Source of the DNA: Kappaphycus alvarezii
Lineage: Eukaryota > Rhodophyta > Florideophyceae > Gigartinales > Solieriaceae
Length of the DNA: 64,000 nt
Assembly: GCA_002205965.3 (NCBI GenBank)
Contig: NADL03000047.1
Location: 372,001-436,000 of the forward strand
Reading direction: 5' to 3'
The position numbers and the translations under genes were made by a program. Shown here piece after piece: positions 43,304 to 54,869 of the stretch; positions within the stretch are counted from its first letter, which is position 1; the number at the start of each line of letters is the position of its first letter. The notes below the pieces were generated by a model. That model was not told the origin of the DNA, did no database searches, and was given only the letters and a program-made list of their open reading frames with translations.

Positions 43304-44157
43304 ATGGTTGGTCGCGATTCCCTAACCCCTCGTCGCACTCAGAACCCTAGATTCGTCAACGCATCTGCCGTACCGCTTTTTTGGATAACCTGCTGCGGCC
43401 TTCCTCACTGCCCATCAGTCTGTGCTCACCGACATATAAGACGATGTGTGGTCGGTGATTCTGCGTCGCCACTTAGGAGTTCCGTCTTCAACGAAACTGC
43501 CCGCTCCTTTGCGTGGAATGCAAGGCGCCTATGGACCACCTCGGCGACCATGCCGCTGAACTGTGTAACAAAGGTCTCGGTCGGAAGAACCGCCACGAAG
43601 CGGTGGCAAAAGTGCTCGGCAAAGACGTGCTCACAGCCACTGGAGCTGCCGTCCACTACGAAGTACCGTATTCACTTCCCGAACTGGACGCCAGACCTGC
43701 AGATAAACTCGTCCACCCGACTACCCCTCCGGAAAACTCTACGCCCCTTCTCCCGGTTGCATATGGCATCACAGTCTTCTCACTTTTCCAACAATGCTTC
43801 CTATCCAAGGGAGCCCGGAAAGTGCGCGCCACCGCAAATGCGGGGTTACGACGAAAAATGGGGCACTTTGCGACCAAAATCGCCGCAATTCCTGGCTATG
43901 CTTCACCTGGACGCCGGCAACTCGGATGGAAGTTTATCCCGCTATCCTTTGATTCCCTGGGTCGCCGATCGGAGACCACTTATATGGTTGTCGACGAGTA
44001 TGCGGCTGCCATCGCGGCCCGTATCGGAAGCTCTAAGGCGAGGGTATCCTCTCAGCTTTATCAAAAGCTCCGCTATACCATTTGGTCCACGTGTGAAGCT
44101 TTAGCAATGGGTCGTAGCCCGCAACATGAAGATGTTTACCTTCCGCTCCAAAACTAG
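43304..44157 (+). pseudogene. LINE-A zinc knuckle, restriction-like endonuclease and C-terminus
   Basis: The frame 43513-44157 (214 codons) reads MECKAPMDHLGDHAAELC, a zinc knuckle (the first Cys lies in CVEC just upstream), then GLGRKNRHEAVAKVLGKDV, AAVHYEVPYSLPELDARPAD (the E and RPxD region of the PD-(D/E)xK nuclease), a less clear middle (about residues 75-110), KIAAIPGYASPG, LGWKFIPLSFDSLG and the end RSPQHEDVYLPLQN. A frame upstream (43304 on) covers the region before the knuckle. The usual DVT strand is not evident, so the nuclease core is probably damaged. The RT is absent: a 5'-truncated LINE-A. Confidence 0.75.
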
Positions 44158-44388
44158 TCAATTTTAGTGGCCCTGTACAAGTACTGAAGAAAATTAGTGA
44201 GTAAACAATGAAAATTATAAAGGCCTAGTAATGAGGAATATGTCTTTCTTGAAAGGATTAATGTGTATTCATTAATGAAGGGAACCCGTTTTCCGTGAAA
44301 TGAAACATTTCAATAACTCATTAGTTTTATTAAAACAGTCGTAAATTGAGTTCATGAACACAATTGGCTGTGAACATTATGCATATTA
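44158..44388. other. LINE-A tail and spacer up to pogo element
   Basis: The first tens of bases are presumably LINE-A 3' UTR (TTTAGTGGCCCTGTACAAGT). The rest is AT-rich and ends at the TA target of the pogo/Tigger element. Confidence 0.4.
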
Positions 44389-44407
44389 AAGTCGGTCCGC
44401 GATAATG
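44389..44407 (+). repeat. Left terminal inverted repeat of pogo/Tigger element
   Basis: AAGTCGGTCCGCGATAATG; pairs with the right end at 46391-46409. Confidence 0.8.
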
Positions 44408-44570
44408 GTATGACTGGTAATTTCATAATAGCGATAACTGTATACAAAAAGTGCATACGAAGTTGGGAAATGCGAGTTTATCGTGAAAATTAAACTTTTA
44501 TACATTACTTAGTAACTGTATGCCGATTCTATTATCAGGTGGTGGACCCTGGGAATTTCGTGGAAGATAA

Positions 44571-46285
44571 TTGGAAAAATCCCACTACCTACTGCTTTCT
44601 ATGACACAACGGGTACTGGGAATGTCCACCACCTTCCCTCTCGACCAAAACTCACATTCCAAGATTATGAAAAAAGATTCCGTCACAATAGTCCAAAAGG
44701 CTTTGGTCTGCAAACAAGCTGCACGACGCAGAGCAGAACATGAAACCTACACCCAGATCGTCCTTTGGGATTGGGCTCAAAAAGAATTCAACATCCTCAA
44801 GGCCCCCACACAAGCTCCCATTTCACGATTTCTGAACTTCCAGCCCAACACCATTCATTTCAACCAGATATCAAGAAGCGCCACATGAACAGAAAAGCAG
44901 AGCACATTAAAGAAGCCGTGTTTAAATGGATGATGGCACAATTAAGTGCCAATCGAGCTGTGAACGGCTACATAATTCGCAGCAAAGCCACCTGCATGCT
45001 TGCAGTCGCCAGCAAGAATCTCCCCGAAGAGAAATAATTTGTCATGTCTTTCTCAACAAGTTGGCTGTCTAGATTCCAGAAACATTGGAACACTAAATCG
45101 TTTAGGCACCATGGGGAGAGGGGCGATGATAATAAGGAACCCATTTAGGAGAGGCTTCCGTAGGTAAAGCAAAAACGTAGAGGGTACAGTATCAAGAAAA
45201 TTTTCAACGCAGATGAATCTGGACTTTTCTATCGCATGGCTCCAGACGAAAGCATTGCGAGGGAGCAAATCGCTGGTCACAAAAAGGAAAAGGTCAGATC
45301 TATGTTCATGACTTACTCAAATTAAAATGGTACAGAGAAGATACTACTAGAGATAATTGGCCATGCGGCCAAGCCACGTTGTTTCAAGGGAAATAATGGC
45401 CCTGAGTTGGGTTTCGACTATGATCATAACAAGCGTGGCTGGATTACTTCAAGTATACTCTTTCATTGGCTCCATAGCTTCAGTGACTTCATCAGCACTA
45501 GGCTCCAAAGAAAAATATTACTTCTCTTTGACAACTGCAGCGCACACGGCAGACTGAGCTCGCTTCCTGATACCGAAAACGTCGAAGTGTAATTTCTTTC
45601 TCCGAGTTCTACGTCGAGGCTACAACCAATGAAACTGGAATCATAGCTGCAATGAAGAAGAGGTATCGGGCTAGACAATAAGAGCTTGCATTGGATTTAT
45701 CGGACGAGAACGTCGAAAATATTTAAAAACATCGATCAGCTGATGGCTTTGAAATGGCTTGTATGGGTGTGGGAGACGTTGCCTACTAATATTATTCTCA
45801 ATTCTTGGAAGCACAATAGACTGACTTTTGTAGACAAGCACTATTCGGTACTGCTGCCTGCGGTTGAAAATGTTCTTTTTGAGGATGCAAGAATCTTTGA
45901 GGATCTCGTTTCTCAACTTGCCGTCCTTGCGAACAAAATGCATTTGAACAGTATTCTATGCGCCGAAGATAGGGATACGCAAACTGAGGAGTTTACTGAA
46001 GAGGTTCTAGTGCTAGGCCAAGTTGAGAAGGCCTCAGTTGAGTATTCTAGAGCTATTGAGAGCTTGGGGGATACATTTAGTGTTCCATTTTCATCAGATG
46101 TCGAGCAGCTGAAAGCGGTATCATTTTGGAGAGGGTATTTGAGGCTGACCCATGCTTGAGCCATGGTTCGAACGTATTACGCGTATTGGCAAGAATCCAG
46201 CGCTCACTTCGAGAGAGAAAGGCATCCAATGCCGTTCAAACTACTATGGACGAGTACTGTACTTTGACTTGCTTGATGATTAAAA
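44571..46285 (+). pseudogene. pogo/Tigger transposase, frame-broken
   Basis: Frames in order: an N-terminal DNA-binding part (44571-44888; KEFNILKAPTQAPISRFL, the second helix-turn-helix type), MNRKAEHIKEAVFKWMMAQ with GYIIRSKA (44885-45037), a WLSRFQKHWN-like segment near 45.06 kb, then the DDE core: IFNADESGLFYRMAPDES near 45.21 kb (first Asp), IIGHAAKPRCFKGNN, YDHNKRGWITSS, LLLFDNCSAHG near 45.53 kb (second Asp) and LQPMKLES, AAMKKRYRAR near 45.62 kb. In the family the third Asp follows LQP (LQPLD); here it reads LQPMK, so the residue appears lost. The C-terminal TTMDEYCTLT near 46.25 kb fits the family tail. Several stops and shifts; inactive. Confidence 0.85.
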
Positions 46286-46390
46286 TTTGAAACTAATAAT
46301 GTGTGACACGTGTGAATTTAGGTATATCGTACAGCTCAGTAATTAAATAATTGCGATATTTGTATAAGAAACCAGCAACCGTCAATATGC

Positions 46391-46409
46391 AATTATCGCG
46401 GAACGAATG
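46391..46409 (-). repeat. Right terminal inverted repeat of pogo/Tigger element
   Basis: Plus strand AATTATCGCGGAACGAATG, reverse complement of a sequence close to the left end. Confidence 0.8.
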
Positions 46410-46411
46410 TA

Positions 46412-49400
46412 TTCCGAATTAATGTTCTTTAGAGTTATTGCAATAATATCAAATACCTATTGATATCTATACCCTTTGAGTCGCATATTATGATATTTGG
46501 CAAAAGAGCCGATGGAAATCCATCTGCACGTCGCCTTTTGTGCTAACCTATGAATCGAACCAATCATTTAAAATGTTCTTAATTGAAATAAATGCCCGTA
46601 AAATTAATGTAATTACTTAAAACTCTCAACAGTGTACACTTTTCTATAAGTTCGAATAGATACGTAGATTTTTTAAGTTTTAAGACATTCACACTACTCT
46701 GACGGAACTATTTTCTCAAAACCCCTTCTTTATATAATTATTGAAGAAAAAAACAAAAATATTGCGCGGAGATCAGCACATAAGAGGCATTTGTCCACCT
46801 CACTGAAATGTTTCTCATTTTAATTCGCAAAGACTAAGGAAAAAAGGAAAAAAGTCATCACCGCGGTTTCAATTTTCCATGCGAGCGAATGAATTAATTA
46901 TATATCACGGAGACGAAAATAATAGAACAAAATCGCTCTACTAAATACGAATAGAGTAAAAAACTCTCATTATGTTTTTGTATCCTCTTTGCTATTATGA
47001 TACATTAAAATAATATTTCGAAGCTCCGACCATAGATCGATCTAAGTTAGGATCTTTTTATTTCTACCGTAATTAGAATTCATATAGCTTTGTGATATTC
47101 CTATTTGACTCAAATCAGTTTAGAATATGTTGAGTTTAACTTCACGCTCCTCAAAAACAAGTTCAAACTCTCTAGTTTGTGAAGTTATAGGTGATAGACT
47201 TGTACATAGAAAGCACAAATAATTGAGATATACCAACAAAAAACCAAACCTGATCAGTAATGTGTATACTTAAAACCATTTGACACCCTAACTACCGCTA
47301 TATTTCTGTATTAAAACATAAAATTGGGATCGAGCTGTTTTAAACGTTTACGTAACCCCAAAAAGTCAAAGTACATTCCAAAGCACTCTAAAATGTCTGT
47401 TAAAGTGAAAAGTTAAAGTAAGTAAGATCATAAGGTGTTTTTAATGTTATAGAAAATCAAATTCACAAATCAGTTAAAGAACACCAGAAGTTCTCACATT
47501 TCTTTTAAAGAAACTCAAGGTTACCAAAAAGGCCTGCAGTCGATAAAAGTGAATACATATAAATGGATGAAATCCTTACATTAAATTCAAATCCGCAAGA
47601 AATTCAAACTTTAAAGTTAAAATGACATATTAAACAAAATACAGGATTTCGATAATCCCCTTGATGAAAACCAATAGAAACTCCTGTATAACATAACAAT
47701 CGTAATAAACAGAAGAATCAATTGCTTTAATTTCTTCAATTGGACACGGAAACCAATCACCCAATGAAATAATGGGCAGCAATACCAAGAAATTTACAGG
47801 TGGTAATAGTAATCAAAAAGACATCAAAAAACTGGCCCAAGCGACTTAAAATGAAACAAGGAAATTTCCAAAGTTTAAACATTGGCCCGAAGCAATTAGT
47901 TTATACAACAAATGTTATGTTTATGAACATAAATTATTGGATAAAGAACATTTATTGAAGAGAATCGTTATGACATGGACGGGTGCAGATCTCTAAAATG
48001 ATCGAAGCAAAATAGCTGCGCCAGTAAGATTGGAAACAGTTCCTGAAATTGCGACTAGCGAAAGTCTAGTCCCCGCCATTTACAGTTGCAGTACTTATAA
48101 AAGGTGGTTGGAAGAGGCTTATAAATTCGGTTAAATTGGTATTCCGAAATTCTAAAACTTTTAACGCAGAAAAATGTGCTCACTTTCGGCGGATTGAGAG
48201 GAATGAGAGCAGATAGAAGGTGAGAGATGTTGGAAGCAAGACATGGGCGTCGAGTGCTGGGAAAAGCTATGCGTGGTACGTGCGTAGTGCTACAATGTTG
48301 ACAAGCGATGATCCTCAGAGAATATAACCTTAGGCAGAGTACCACGGGGAGCGTCACAGTTTGCGGACATAGCGCTCCGTGCAAGGGGAAATCATTATGT
48401 GCTCTCTGGGAAAGGAAGGAAAAAAGCCATGAAACCTCGCGGATAATTGGACCGTGAGCGTCGAGTTGCTACCAGAGGGTGTAGAGGTGCCACATCAGTG
48501 CACAGAGTTGAGAGGGGGAAAGTTACGGGGTGTGATCCGAATGATTAAGCTACAGAGCCAAATATTTCGTAGCTGTTTACGCCGTGCATTTAAGGTTTCA
48601 ATTAAATGAGTAATAACTCAACAGTTACACAAAACAGTTATAAGTAAGTGGTTTACTAGTTGGGTCTAATATGAGCAAAAATAAATTGTAACAAGTGTCA
48701 TAACCAGAAAAAGCAGTAGGACAGCTTCCACTCGGCTATTACCACTATTCTTTGCAGGACTTAATAATTTAAATCAAGTTAAATAGTTAGAGAAGAGATG
48801 AAGAAAATATTAACAAAATATAAGCCACTATTAAAATATTAACAAAATATAAGCCACTATTAATGGACCATCGATCCCTGCAGCAGATGCGTAGGGTCTT
48901 TGCACTTCAAATATGGATATTATTCTGACAAACCTAAACTACAATATCAAAAATACAGTTGTTAGTTCGCGAAAATTTTTTGGAGATCATTGAAAAGATG
49001 AAAAACTTCGTAGCTGGCATTTTTAAGGAGATTGTTGCATTTCTATCATGCGCGTCAATTTCAGAAATTATCCAATTGGTAAAATGTAATTTTTAAGTTG
49101 CCAAAAAGACAAGTACATTCACCCTCCTAGAAAATATTACCTCAGTAAAAATTTCATTAGACCCAAAATATTCCGCGAATGAGATGAAAGTTGAAGAAAA
49201 TCATTAAATCTTTGATTTATCTTCAATATATAAGGATTTACTGTTAAAAATATGTAATTAGCGCACAAAAAATGAGTGTAAGGTAGAAGAGAAAATTTGA
49301 AGGATTAAATCATTTCGATTTCCGTTTTATCTTGATGAGCAAGGAGTACAGGAGTCATTAGACAGAAATTGTTGAGAATTTGCTTTATGCGAGTATACTT

Positions 49401-52060
49401 GGAACTGGAAAGTATAGATCTGACTAACTCTGCTCGCAAGAGAAGTAAACTACCAGCAGGGAAAACAGAAAAATCTTTTTTCAGAGTTTTTGTAGTGTGA
49501 AAATGGCGAAAATGAATACCGAAATCCACTTAAAAAAAGAAAGGAAGCATCAAAAGTGATAGTGGTATGAGGTGGGACGAATTGAGAAAAAGGTGGACAG
49601 TGGTTGATGGTCAGAGTTGAAAGTTGAACAATGTCGCTACGAACACGAAAGTCGAGTAATAGAACTTTAGTTTTGGCTTATGAATTACCTACTTGAGGGG
49701 AATAAATCATTTAAATCTAGAAAATGTGCTGTAATTAGGACAGAGGGGAACGTTTGAAGCAAAGAACTTGTATAAATTGAGGCTCATGTATCTTTGTCGA
49801 ATGATATTTTTCGATCAAGATTGGCAATTCCAATCAATTTCGCCGTTGGATTATATTGCAGCTAGGATGAATACTTGCATAGTAAACTTAGAGTGGACGA
49901 CTGTTCCGAATTTTTATAGATCCTAAATTAATTTTTTTTGAATATTGAAATGTATATATGTTCTTGGGAAGCGAGATGTTCGCAAAAACTTTTTTTCTAA
50001 GGAGATGGCACAGCACGGTGCGAAATCAGTATTTTGACGAGTTCGATCACATTTATCGAGCATAGGCTTTCAGAAATTATTTTGGGTGGCAAAATAGCGA
50101 TTCACCATATCTTCACAGTTTTCTCTAATTAATAGATGGATTTCAAGCAAATTGTAGGAGTTTGTTTTTTTAATATGTCAAATTGTTCCTGTTAGGCATA
50201 TATAGAGTGCCTCGCTCTTTCTGACTTGCATTTTCCAAATATTTTTTAATTGAAAATTGAAATGATCAGATCTCACTTGTAAATTCGCAATTACAGGACC
50301 ATAGAATCATGAAAGCTTCGAAAATATCAGAACCAGAGAAGACTTCAAATGTTGTGAAATAGTTTAATTTGCTCCATGATATCTTTGCTTTCAAATTTAT
50401 TTTTGTAAAATTCCTGTCTCCTAGGTTAGACCTTTTCCGGGTAAATATGGTGGTTGAAAATAAAATTTAAGTTTCCTGGATAACAGTAAAAGATAATTTT
50501 TGAGTTCAGTTGGTTTATTGGGCATGAAAAGAAGGTCGGAAGTCCTACAAAACAATTTTTCCGGATCTATACAGTGAATGAGTAAATATTTCTAAGAACT
50601 AAAATCTATTTGAAAGCCCAGTCAACAAATAGGCACAGTTGGAGCTTACTATCGCTACTTTTTAAGAAAAATGACTATGGAAACATATAATTTTTCCAAA
50701 GCTAGACTAGCGCCAATCGTGCCATCACCCCTTTTACTCGGAAGAACGAATCGAGGTAGCACCTTCCAAATACGGATAATTACAGAGATAAATTTATTCT
50801 CTAGATTTATTTGCTTGTAAACACTTAATTTTCATTGTTTCACTCCACATGATTGCTTCTGATTAGTGTAAACAGTTTAGGGCTTATTTGGAGTGTGGAA
50901 AAGGTACTTTGGATAATCGGGTTTTACAAGCAATTTCGAAGTGTCAAAATCCGTACAAAAATGAAAGGCACTGAGTAGCGGTACTACCACTTAATGAAAC
51001 ATTTCAGTACCCATCGATGTCAATGCTTGGGTTCACTCTAGCTGCTTACCTCTTCCCTGAATTGTCTGCTGCTTCACTGGTAGGTTTTAAAGGCTTGAAA
51101 GAAAGATTTTATTCGTATCAAAAACTTTAGGTCGGATTCTAATTATTATCAATCACCATCTTTAGGCTGGGGAGCAATATGTCGGAAAAATTACATCTAT
51201 GCACAAAGAACCGGATTGCAGGAAAGTATATTCAATATCGTCGCCTATTTTTGTTTTTGGCTATTCTGCACTGAGACTCCTTACATGCATTTTCTTACGC
51301 CTTCCAGCTGTTGTGTATCAGCTTCGTTGACTGCTTTGAAGAAGGTTTAGAAAAGCTTTCTAGTTTCAATCAGGAAGGAGAATCTCCAGTGGGTAGTGTG
51401 AAAGGACTCAGGTTTTCTAATATAGAAGTTAATCTTGGTCAAATTAATATTTTTGTATTGTATGAAAAATACTTAAGTGACTTTTTTCAAAAAGTGTTGA
51501 AAATACCGAGAAATATTTAGTCACCGTAGATTTTGGATATGAGTTGCTCTATTGCGGTAACACGACCAGTCTCCATGAAACTGATACCCAAAACATCGAA
51601 CATCAATCAAAATAATAGAGAAAAGTTATAGTAAATAATACAGTGGTTGTCAAATATGTCTCTCGTAAAGCAAAACAATCTTGGAATTTCAAGGGAGTTG
51701 GAGATATACTATTCGCCTAAACATAGTTTTACTGACTTCAAAAATATAATTAGTTTGGTAAAATTTTAATAAGAGTCTGAAATTGAACAATAGTTTAAAC
51801 ATTACGTACACTATAAACTTGTCTGGAGACACAACTGCAAGTTAGTACAGTGAGATTTGCTGCCAATTCTGTCCCTGATTATTTTCAAGAATTAAAAACA
51901 TGGTAAAAGATGAGTTCACACTCTCATGCGGTGTTCGATGTCGTTGAAAGAAACTTAAGATTTCGTATCAGAAGGTATCCTTAGAAACTCAGAATATTTT
52001 ATGTGAATTCTCATAAGATATATATTTCAATCGAAAAAGTGGTTGGTAAGGTTGACTCAG
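46412..52060. other. AT-rich desert without recognisable genes
   Basis: About 5.6 kb, short ORFs only. A slightly GC-richer island at 48055-48600 has an open minus frame of 109 codons without recognisable motifs. Confidence 0.6.
48804..48861. repeat. Perfect 29-bp tandem duplication
   Basis: The unit beginning AAAATATTAACAAAATATAA and ending GCCACTATT occurs twice in direct succession (48804-48832, 48833-48861) without a difference. Confidence 0.9.
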
Positions 52061-52070
52061 TGCGTGCACC

Positions 52071-52081
52071 GGTCGGGGTCA
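52071..52081 (+). repeat. Left TIR core of Harbinger element
   Basis: GGTCGGGGTCA, matched by the reverse complement at 54845-54855. Confidence 0.75.
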
Positions 52082-52097
52082 AATGATCAAAAGATCA

Positions 52098-52188
52098 AAA
52101 TTTAGCACTTCGGCAAAAAATACAAGAGCCACCAAGCAGGCGCCAAAAGAGCGAATGGGATAAAATGCTAAATAGAAGTGCTAAATTT
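52098..52188. repeat. Subterminal 13-bp perfect inverted repeat
   Basis: AAATTTAGCACTT at 52098-52110 and its exact complement AAGTGCTAAATTT at 52176-52188, just inside the left TIR. Such subterminal pairs are often transposase binding sites; not seen at the right end. Confidence 0.7.
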
Positions 52189-52379
52189 CCCAGATTTGAA
52201 CCACCCCCAAATAGCGCTTTGCCACCCACACCAATAAATATACGTGAGCTATACTTTCCGCGGGAATACCGTAACTCCGTGCGGAGTAAATGGAAAAATA
52301 GAGCACATATTGCACCAAGTTGGTTCGCAGTTATTCTCACAAACGTTCTGTAGCACCTCGAAGACAAATCGACATGGCA

Positions 52380-53213
52380 GACACCAAATGAAGAAACACG
52401 GCTCGAACTACAGCACGGAGAAGGACTTGTGCATTGCACGTGCGTACGTTCATGTGTCGACGGACTCGATCGCGGTATTAAGCAGAACCAGCAGACGTAC
52501 TATTCTCGCATCTACAGTTCGTACAAGGGAAACAAACCCGTGGAAGCGCCACTCCGGAAAAACCCTCAATCGAGTCGCGTGTGAAGGACATCCAGAGGCA
52601 GTGCCTGCGCTTTTTTGGCTGCTTCGGTAGCTTCAAAGCGATGAAGCTCAGCGGCGTAAGCAAAGACGACGACATACGCTTCGCTACCTCGTTTTCAGCA
52701 AGAGGAAGGTGAAAACTCGAACGAAGACGTGGGCAGAGGGTTGAAATACCTCGAGGCATGGTAGGTCCTGCGAGTCCTTCCCAAGTACGCTGCTGCTTGT
52801 GACGATTCTCCAAGTCGATCTGTGTCCTCAAATGTGACGAAGAACACGACGGGGTGTATGGAGGATGAACAAAAAGAAGGAGGGCAAGTAGGTTCGCAGC
52901 TCTGGGCTGTGCAAAGCGATCGATGGGGCGAAAGCGAAGGAGGTGAAGGCGAAAGAAGAGCAGGAGAACAAGAAAATTCACCTGGCCAGCTCTGCTCTTG
53001 AACTGCAAAAGAAGCAGGTGAAAGAGTTAGAGGACAACCTCATTCTCCTGTTCACCAATGGCTGGGGAGCTGGAGTCAGAGCTGGTCAGAAAGATATTTA
53101 AAATGTGCCAAAAAGCCGCACTTGAAAATATGCACGCAGAACAGGAGAAGGAAAGCGCTATGGACGTGTTGCCGGAGGTTGCAGAGGAGTCACACGACAC
53201 CACGAACGAGTAG
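52380..53213 (+). pseudogene. Harbinger Myb/SANT-like accessory protein, frame-broken
   Basis: The frame near 52395 reads HGSNYSTEKDLCIARAYVHV (N-terminal part of a Myb/SANT-like trihelix: RG.NYS..ED..IARAW), then in a shifted frame KQNQQTYYSRIYSSYKGN, SSRVKDIQRQCLRFFGCF and KLSGVSKDDDIRFAT. A KEVKAKEEQENKK / LELQKKQVKELED coiled coil lies near 52.95 kb. An open C-terminus, MAGELESELVRKIFKMCQKA to EESHDTTNE, occupies 53058-53213 (52 codons with stop). The protein is known in Harbinger systems to bind TIRs and bring the transposase to DNA. Frameshifts inactivate this copy. Confidence 0.75.
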
Positions 53214-53523
53214 TTGGAGATATTATCAGCGAAAAGAACGGTATTTTACTTTGCAATAGTTTCTTGGTATAAAACAAACACCCACCAGCCCCTAGCCCTC
53301 CTCCTTTCCGCTACCCGCGGAGCGTGTCTATGCGTTACCGTCCTGATTCAAGATTGCTCCATTATCAACCGTTTCGTTATTTCGTGCTGCTCCGTCTTCT
53401 CCTTGAACGCCTCCAACGCACACCTCCGAGCCACATTCCACGGTGTTTCGCCGTCGCTCACTGCCCCAGTCATCGGAAACATTCCCTTCTACATCGGCTC
53501 GCGCCCAGCACCCACAACAATCC

Positions 53524-54817
53524 CTACCGTGACCTCCTCTTCGGCTGCCTGTGCCGCGTACAAGCGCTCCTCACGATCACGTTGTGAATAATAATCACAC
53601 AATTCACGACAACCTTCATGGAGTCCATGGCCTCGAACCGCGACGGCGATGAGATGATGTGCCACATGCACTGCAGCACACCGAACACCAGTTCAATGTC
53701 TTTGCGCGCTACCTTTTGTAGCTTAGCGAACAGATTTTCCATGTTCGTCGAGGGTTCCAAAATGGTCTCGATAAATATCGGCCACTTCAGATAGATGAAG
53801 TCGCAAAGCCAGTAGGGCTGGTTCCGACGCACTCCATTGATGACTAACTCAAAGGGGGGGAACTTCCTGCTCGCGATTATCTCCATCAACGGCGAAGAAT
53901 CAATGACGTTGATGTCATTTAGGCATCCTGGCATGCCGGATAAGGCATGTCAGATCCACAAAGACTCGTCCGCTATCGCCTCGAGTGTGACCGTGGATGC
54001 CTTCTCCTTCCTTCAGTATTGACCTTGCCATACTGTTGGGCACTGCCTCCATTTCCACTTGGAGCAGTCGGTAAGCCGAACATTCCAGGGAAACCGCGTT
54101 GGTTCGACTGACGTATTATGCGCTTCACGTCCTCGTTGTTCAGTGGACGTAGTTCCTATTCACCAAAACACGCGATACTATAGCCTCACAGAACCTCATT
54201 GTGCTCTCCTGCACGGTCGACTTGCCCATCCCTAGCTTATCGTTCATTGAGTTGTACACTACACCGTATGAAAGAAAACGCATTGCTGCGGTGACCTTCT
54301 GGAACAGTGAATGCTCTAACATACCTGTACAGTCTCGACGCTGGGTGAAAAACGGATCTTACGCAAGAATAGCAGAAAAAAGTTTATCGAAGATGGGCTT
54401 CGATTCGCGAAACCGGCGACGGAACGTACTGTGATCGTAGATGGGGTTCTCGCTGAAATACTGGCGGTACAGGATCTCATCGATCCGCTCGTGCTCTCTT
54501 TTCACGTTAGAAGTCCTTCCCGGTGGCTGAGACCCTCCGCGCTTCTTCTCCACCTCTTCTTCTTCCTCACTGCCGCCCTCGTTCAATTCCAAGACTACGA
54601 CAGACAGGTCTTCCGACGCGAAAACGTTGAATGGGTCCATGTTTTTTGCCATGTAGCACGGCTTAGCGCAGCCGGTGACTGGGTACTGCAGGTGCTGCAG
54701 ACACCCGTCACCTTTCACTCCTTGACCCTGACAAACAGACCGTTGGCTCCCACGTGCATAGAGGTCAAAATGCTGAAGTAGTAAAAATGTTAAATATTTC
54801 TCCGCCAATGACGTCAT
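53524..54817 (-). pseudogene. PIF/Harbinger transposase (DDE), broken
   Basis: The minus frame begins with an acidic N-terminal part (to about 54500), then ERIDEILYRQYFSENPIYDH and STFRRRFRESKPIFDKLFSA. An in-frame TAA separates it from FTQRRDCTGM and SLFQKVTAAMRFLSYG (54322-54140). After a shift come NNEDVKRIIRQSNQRGFPGM, DCSKWKWRQCPTVWQGQY (first Asp, in GxxDCxxW), TVTLEAIADESLWI, PGCLNDINVIDSSPL (second Asp, NDINV), YWLCDFIYLKWPIF and RKDIELVFGVLQCMW (Glu). All three catalytic positions are visible. One stop after LWI replaces the Trp usual there. The gene converges on the Myb-like gene with about 310 bases between. Confidence 0.85.
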
Positions 54818-54844
54818 TCCAAGTCGGCTTTAATTATACCACTA

Positions 54845-54855
54845 TGACCCCGACC
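54845..54855 (-). repeat. Right TIR core of Harbinger element
   Basis: Plus strand TGACCCCGACC, reverse complement of the left core. Confidence 0.75.
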
Positions 54856-54869
54856 AATAGACGCAATCT

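Larger units (their letters stand above)
44389..46409 (+). mobile_element. pogo/Tigger-like DNA transposon with TIRs and TA duplication
   Basis: It is bounded by inverted repeats: the left end reads AAGTCGGTCCGCGATAAT, and the reverse complement of the right end reads CATTCGTTCCGCGATAAT (14 of 18 match, CCGCGATAAT perfect). Each end is flanked outward by TA (44387-44388 and 46410-46411), the target duplication of the Tc1/mariner superfamily. Length about 2.0 kb, normal for one-gene pogo elements. Inside lies a broken CENP-B-like/DDE transposase in plus orientation. Confidence 0.85.
52062..54865. mobile_element. PIF/Harbinger element with two convergent genes
   Basis: The left end carries TGCGTGCACCGGTCGGGGTCA (52061-52081); the reverse complement of the right end reads TGCGTCTATTGGTCGGGGTCA (54865-54845). 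These share TGCGT and an 11-base perfect GGTCGGGGTCA. Inside are a plus-strand Myb/SANT-like gene and a minus-strand transposase, the standard two-gene design of Harbinger elements. Similarity beyond TGCGT is weak, so the true ends may lie up to 15 bases further out; the 3-base target duplication could not be settled. Confidence 0.8.

Noticed and set aside
52478-53008. 176-codon minus ORF
   Set aside because: Antisense shadow of the Harbinger Myb-like gene, which has recognisable motifs on the plus strand.
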